From contig OZ024900.1 in assembly GCA_964017195.1 (NCBI GenBank), positions 28,142,441-28,206,440 on the forward strand: 64,000 nucleotides of DNA, read 5' to 3'. The DNA is from Siderastrea radians (Eukaryota; Cnidaria; Anthozoa; Scleractinia; Rhizangiidae). The position numbers and the translations under genes are program-made. How positions within the stretch are numbered: the stretch's first letter is position 1; the number at the start of each line of letters is the position of its first letter. The notes under the pieces are model-generated. The model searched no databases. It saw only the letters and a program-made list of their open reading frames with translations, and had not been told where the DNA came from. Shown in pieces: positions 48,001 through 54,000 of this stretch.

Positions 48001-51000
48001 AAGAAGAAACACCTCGCAGAAGTTGTCCCGTTACATTTTGCTCCTTAACCCTATTTTGCCTGGGCTTTTCATTTTTAGTTTCTGAGCCTGGGGTGGGCTT
48101 ATGACATATCAATTATGACGTGTCATGACGTCACAATGACTTGACAAACCAGCCATTTGGAATTTTGAGGCCAACATCTTGAATTCCGAGCCTGCAGTCA
48201 TACAGCTGACAATGAAGACATCGAAAAATAATTATATGAATTTGTCCTTATAAACATACTTAATCAAAACAAGCACACAAAAATAAAGGGTTCTCTTCTT
48301 GTTACAAACGAAGGAGGAAAAGGAGAAAACAGACTGAAAAAAAAACGGAAAACAGTCAAAATACACATCTGTGTAGACGGTTACTGTGGAAACGTCACTC
48401 ACCATAGATACGTCATTGACACAGGAAACTTTTCCCTGATAATCTTTTAGGAAACGTCACGAGATTTGATGATTATTCGACTACAGTAGCTGTTTAAAAG
48501 TTATAATTCGTTAATGTCAGCGCAGGCACAATGTTCCCCCCCCCCCCCACGCTAAATAGGGATAACGATGGAAAGTAGGTGACACAGTAGGCAGAAAAAC
48601 TCCGCCCGAATCTGGCGTATGATCTATGTCCTTTCTCTCTTTTTCTTTGATTTAAGAGCAGTTAGGTTTCAACAAGACGTGTAATAGCACTTGGGCATGC
48701 TGTATATCAAAGGATTCTCCCCTTCAAGCTTCAGTCTTCTTAGACTTTCGCTTCACAGCTGTTTTTGTATAACTACTATGGTCTATTGCCTATTAAACCT
48801 TGCTTTCTTTTATCGTTTAAGTTAAGTGGTAATATAAAATGGAAATGATTTTATCCAAGCCTCAGACAATCAATTTCAATTTTCTTTAGGAATCCTGTTG
48901 ATTCTCTTACAGAAGTTGTGAGAGTGAAAGATCCCAATGACTTTATACAGGTATCCCTTGTTTCTGCATTAATGGCCTCGGGATTCAGAAAAATGTCCAG
49001 TGATGTGTCAGCTGATTATTTCTTACCATGTCCCTTGGGAACATTTTCTAACCTTTCTTCTCAAGAAGCTGAAGGATGTACGCCATGCCCTCCAGGTATG
49101 TAATCAACGTCTTTAAACAAGTTTTAAATTTTTTACTCGAGGTAACAAGTGACACCTTTTCCATCTAAGTGTCCAAGTATGGGGGAGGAGAGATGGCGCA
49201 GTGAAGAAAGCACTCGCCTCCGATCCCATCAATGTGGACAGCGCTCACCGGAAGTTTGAATTGGTTGTTGGTGCTTGTCCTAGCTTAATACGAGATTTCT
49301 GGTTTGCTTCCTCAACAACATGTCAAATTCCCATACCATCTGGAAATAATCCAGCTTATTTGTTTTTAAGTTTGAAACGTACTTTTGGTATTTATTTCTC
49401 AAAATAACCAAATCAGTAACAGTTATAATTGTATCACCAAAAAGCTGCCAAATACAAAGCTTCATCATACATGCAACCCCTTTGGCCCAGGATTAATTTC
49501 AACATCATTAAAGATGGTAATTTCCACTGGTGGGTTGTGACCAGGAATGGCTAGTGTCGTATTACCATGCTTTCCCCATCTAGTAGCAGCAATTCGTAGT
49601 TTGTGGAAACCGGTTGAAGTTAGCTTTACCTTTAATATGCCTCGTCGGTAGCCAGCGGCAGCTAAGTAATCCGAATTCCATTCAGATATCTTAAATCTGA
49701 GAACATCTAGACTTTTTTTCCTAATTGAAGAACAGCGCTGGAAAATTTCCGGTTCGATTTGAACATTGTGGAACACAAATAATAACAAAAAAGCTATTAT
49801 AGATAGTTTCCGTTTTGAACCTTTTTATTTTATATATAATAATTAGCGTTTTATTGTGAAACGTCATGAGCAAGTAGTGATAATGGCGCTATATAAATAT
49901 CATCATCATTATTATTATTATTATTATTATTGTTGTTTTATATTTGTGAAATTAAATATGGATTACCACACAACCGATGTAAATTCATATCATGAAGTTA
50001 ATGCGACTAATGTTAAATGTTAAATGTCAAATGTCAAATGTTAAATAACTACAACATTTTTTTGCTGGCGGAAGCTCAAATGTATTAGGTAAGGTGAAAA
50101 GGTAAGATGCAATCCAACGCCTTTTAAGCTGCATGGTTGGTGCTGTGAAACCAGGTGATTCTGTGTCTTAAGTCAGTGACGACCTGACCTGTAGCCTGTT
50201 CCAGGCGTTCAGATAGTGGAGCGCGAGCGAAAAAGAAAGCGAGCGAAAAAGCGGGAAAAAAACGAGGGGAGACTGGGGAAGAGGACGAGGGAACGCCTGT
50301 GAAATTAATTTTAAAAAGCCCATGCCGTCCACTTTAGACCGCCGACAGCGGCAGAGAAACATGAACCCGAGGTCAGGTCAAAGTAAACAAGAAAGTTATG
50401 TAATTATGCTCACCGAAGTAGGTTTCACCCGAGTTTGAAGCGTTGGGACATGCCGAATGAACATTGCAAAATTTTCTACGTTACGGAAACGCAAATGTCA
50501 TCTCCACTACTGGACCAATAAAGGTAACGAGAATCACAGACGACTTTATATACACATCGGTTTATCAAATTGATGAATAGAAAGCTTTTCACTCTGTGAC
50601 GGAATGAACCTCGTCGTCTTCATCGACTGCGATGGCTACGATATGTTTGTTGTTGTTCTTTTCTCCATTCCTTAGACAGCAGGCTTTCAGGACTTTCATA
50701 AACAATCTAGCCGATCCATTTTTCCTGCTCCTTCTTCGTTTTCTTCTTCGTCTACTCCGATAGCCAGCGCTCTAATTCCGATGCCTTGAAGCTGTTCTAC
50801 TTGCTCTTTCATGATTGCGACAAGCGGAGTGACCACAATTATCTTAGAAACAGCGTTTCTTTGCAATGCGTTGATTAACCTTGGAAAATGTTGAAAGGTC
50901 AAGCTATTTCCAAATCCTGTTGGAAGAATGGCGATGAGACCTCTTCCCAGAAACACGTTTTCAAGACAATCTTCTTATTTCATTTGTTAAGTATCCACAT

Positions 51001-54000
51001 TTGGGAAATCGTGAAGCGCTTGCCGTGCAGTTATTCAACCGTGCGTGACTCGATGGAGGATGACCTTCGCACGCGGGCACGCCATATCGCATTTCTTGTC
51101 TGCGTCAACAACCCTCTGGTGTTGACAGGAGGTGTCAAATTTGGCCAATCAGAGGGTATACCAGATTCTGGTATACCTGAACGGCTTCCTTTGAGAAAAT
51201 TTTACAGGCGTTCCCTCGTCGTCTTCCCCAGTCTCCCCTCGTTTTTTCCCGTTCTTTCGTTCGCTTTATTTTTCGCTCGCGCTCCACTATCTGAACGCCT
51301 GGAACAGGCTACCTGACCTGACCTGGTCTACCTCCAGTTTGACCGATCTATTTAGTAGGCTTGTGGGCCTTCCAGACGTTTCAATTTTTGTTTTGTTTTG
51401 TTTTTTTTTATCAGGATACTTCATCCTCAAAACGTATGGACTATGATTAATCTGGAAAGAAGCCATTAAAAAGTATATGGTATCAGGCTTAATATTCCGT
51501 TTTAATTTCATTCCTCAGGTGGATTTTATTCTGACGATGTTGGTCACGTGAGCACGAGCTGTAAAAAATGCCCGAATGGTTCCTTTGTGGCCTTTGATAA
51601 AGCACCAGGAACTCAAAGTCAAGATTGCAAGTCTTGTCCCCAGGGTAAATTTTTTTTCTTACGCAGAATAATCCAAATTCCCAGATGTCATGGAAACAAT
51701 TTCCATTAAGTGTTGAGTTATAACATTGTTCACCCTCGTGTGTTCTCGTTCTCCATAAAACCTGGAACTTTGGTCCTTTCACGTTGTTAAAGCGCTTTGG
51801 AAACGACGAAAAAATCCCCCCACCCCCGAAAAGAGAGGACATCGGGTCCTCCCTTGAAGGTTTTTTTTGAAAACAATTGACTTAAACGCCTTTCTTAGTA
51901 TAAAAATCGTTGCCTTTTGGGACAGTGTTAACCATGGACAGAGAAATTACAGCTGATCGAGCTCCGAGGGATTATGAGGCCTTACACAGTCCACCGATTT
52001 GCTCGTACCCGTCCCGATTTGGCGAAAAAGTATTTCGAGTAAATTTAACCAAAACAAATGTGCCTGGGTCATTTTCTCTCCGACCGCTCTATTAAGCAGT
52101 CGCTTTCTGGATAAAAAAATGTGAAGACTTTGCCCTAGAATAGAAATCTGTAGAGTCTTGCCATGTTTAAAAAATCCAGATAATCTGCCTACATGATAAT
52201 TTTGGGAACTGTATTCAAGTTGTCATTGAAACTTTTTGAGACATTTTTAAACATTTCCGCTGCGTTAAAAAAACAGCATCAAAAATTGTTTCTTTTGAAA
52301 CTCTTCAATAGGTACAGAAACTGATTTCTTTGCTGGGCTTCGTGCCTGCCCCTGCTTGGAAGGATTTTATCGGACCCATATGTTTGAAGGATGTCACAAA
52401 TGTGCAGACGGACTGGAATGCAAGGATGATTACGCTTCTTTGAAATCTGGTTATTGGTGGAGATGGAGAAACGAGACCTACATAGATCGTTATAGATATT
52501 TTATAAACAATCTCCTGACGTCCCTGCCAGCATTAGGAAAAGACGACGTACAATACCCTTTTTCTATACCAAAGCCTTACATCTGCCCGATAGAAGAATC
52601 CTGCAAAGGTGGATTAGATTCGCCATGTAGTGATGGTTACCAAGGTCCACTTTGCAGTGTTTGCAGTTCTGGGTATTATAAACAGTTGCAATCCTGCAAC
52701 AAATGTCCGTCTAAATCGTGGATAGCCGGACAGATGTCTGTCATCGTTGTTATTTTGCTGATACTTATAGCAGTTTCAGTGTGGACAAGCACGAGAAACA
52801 ATAAGAAGGACATAGTAGAACGTTCTTTAATTGACACGTTTTTATCCAAAATAAAGATCGCAATTGGTTTTTATCAGGTCACTTATGGTTTACTGGAAGC
52901 TTTCTCTTACATAAAATGGCCAGATTCCCTACAAGTCATAGGCAAATATTCAGAAATACTCCAGCTGAATATATTTCAGCTGACACCGGTCCACTGCCTT
53001 TCTCCAGGGTTAAGTGTGGATGCCTTTGCCAATCTGTTCGCGATAAAGGCAATAAATGCTGCTGTTATCGTGATTGCAGGCGTCGCTTACGGAGTGCGTA
53101 AACTAACCATCTCAAGAAAGCGATACCTGCAGGAGGAGGAAAAGTTGAGAAAAATATCGCAGGAAAAAGAGCTTGTGTACAGAAATTTGTTTTTCATCCT
53201 GTACATAACATACCTCAGCACATGCTACAAGACGGCCACTGTCTTGCCTATTGCATGCCGAAAAATTTGCCAAGAAGAAGACCAGCACTGCGTCATGTAC
53301 CTGAAAGCCGATTACAGCATTCAATGCCATGGCTCAAGTTACAACAACTTGGTTATCGTAGCGTACATTTCCGTTGCCTATATCATTGCCCTTCCATTGG
53401 CCACATTTATCGCCCTTTGGAGACAACGACGAGCTTTACTGTCCACAGCAGACGAAGAGACACTTGAAGTTCCAGGACCCAGTACCGAGGTGATCACAGG
53501 ATTGCGTTTTCTCTTCGAAAACTACAAAGAGCGTGCCTGGTATTGGGAACTGGTTGAGATGTCTCGAAAAGTAATCGTCACGTCAGGTCTGATCCTTGTG
53601 GGGCAAGAAAGTAGGTCCTATATTGGTCTGGCATGGGTGGTCTCTGGGATGTATGGAGTACTTTTTGCCTGGAAGCACCCCATACAAGACGCTTTCGAGA
53701 ACAAACTGATGACAACGTCTATTGCAGTGACTGTTTTCAATTTGGGAATTGGGGCTGTGAGTAAAATTCCTGCAGAGAAACTACCCTCGTCGACTGACTC
53801 TTACATGGACACAGTCGTAGTCAACATATTGGTTCTTGGAGCAAATTCTGCGGTCATTGGACTTCTTGTCTGTAAGAAATGACATAATGACATGAGACAG
53901 AAACTTTCTACTTTAGAAAAGGGTATTCTTATTGCTTAAAGGTGCTTAGTAGCAGTTGCTTGGATATCTATAGATATCTTGAATTGCTGACTAATTTAAA

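Larger units (their letters stand above)
49096..51518 (+). other. Intron, 2.4 kb
   Basis: Holds a tRNA-derived SINE head (49183-49345), a minus-strand fragment with a 2A-like motif (49465-49788), an ATT-rich tail (49895-49935) and the second Mutator-like element (50192-51311). Confidence 0.7.

Noticed and set aside
53112..53330. Antisense frame across the membrane exon
   Set aside because: Shadow of the strongly supported plus-strand exon.
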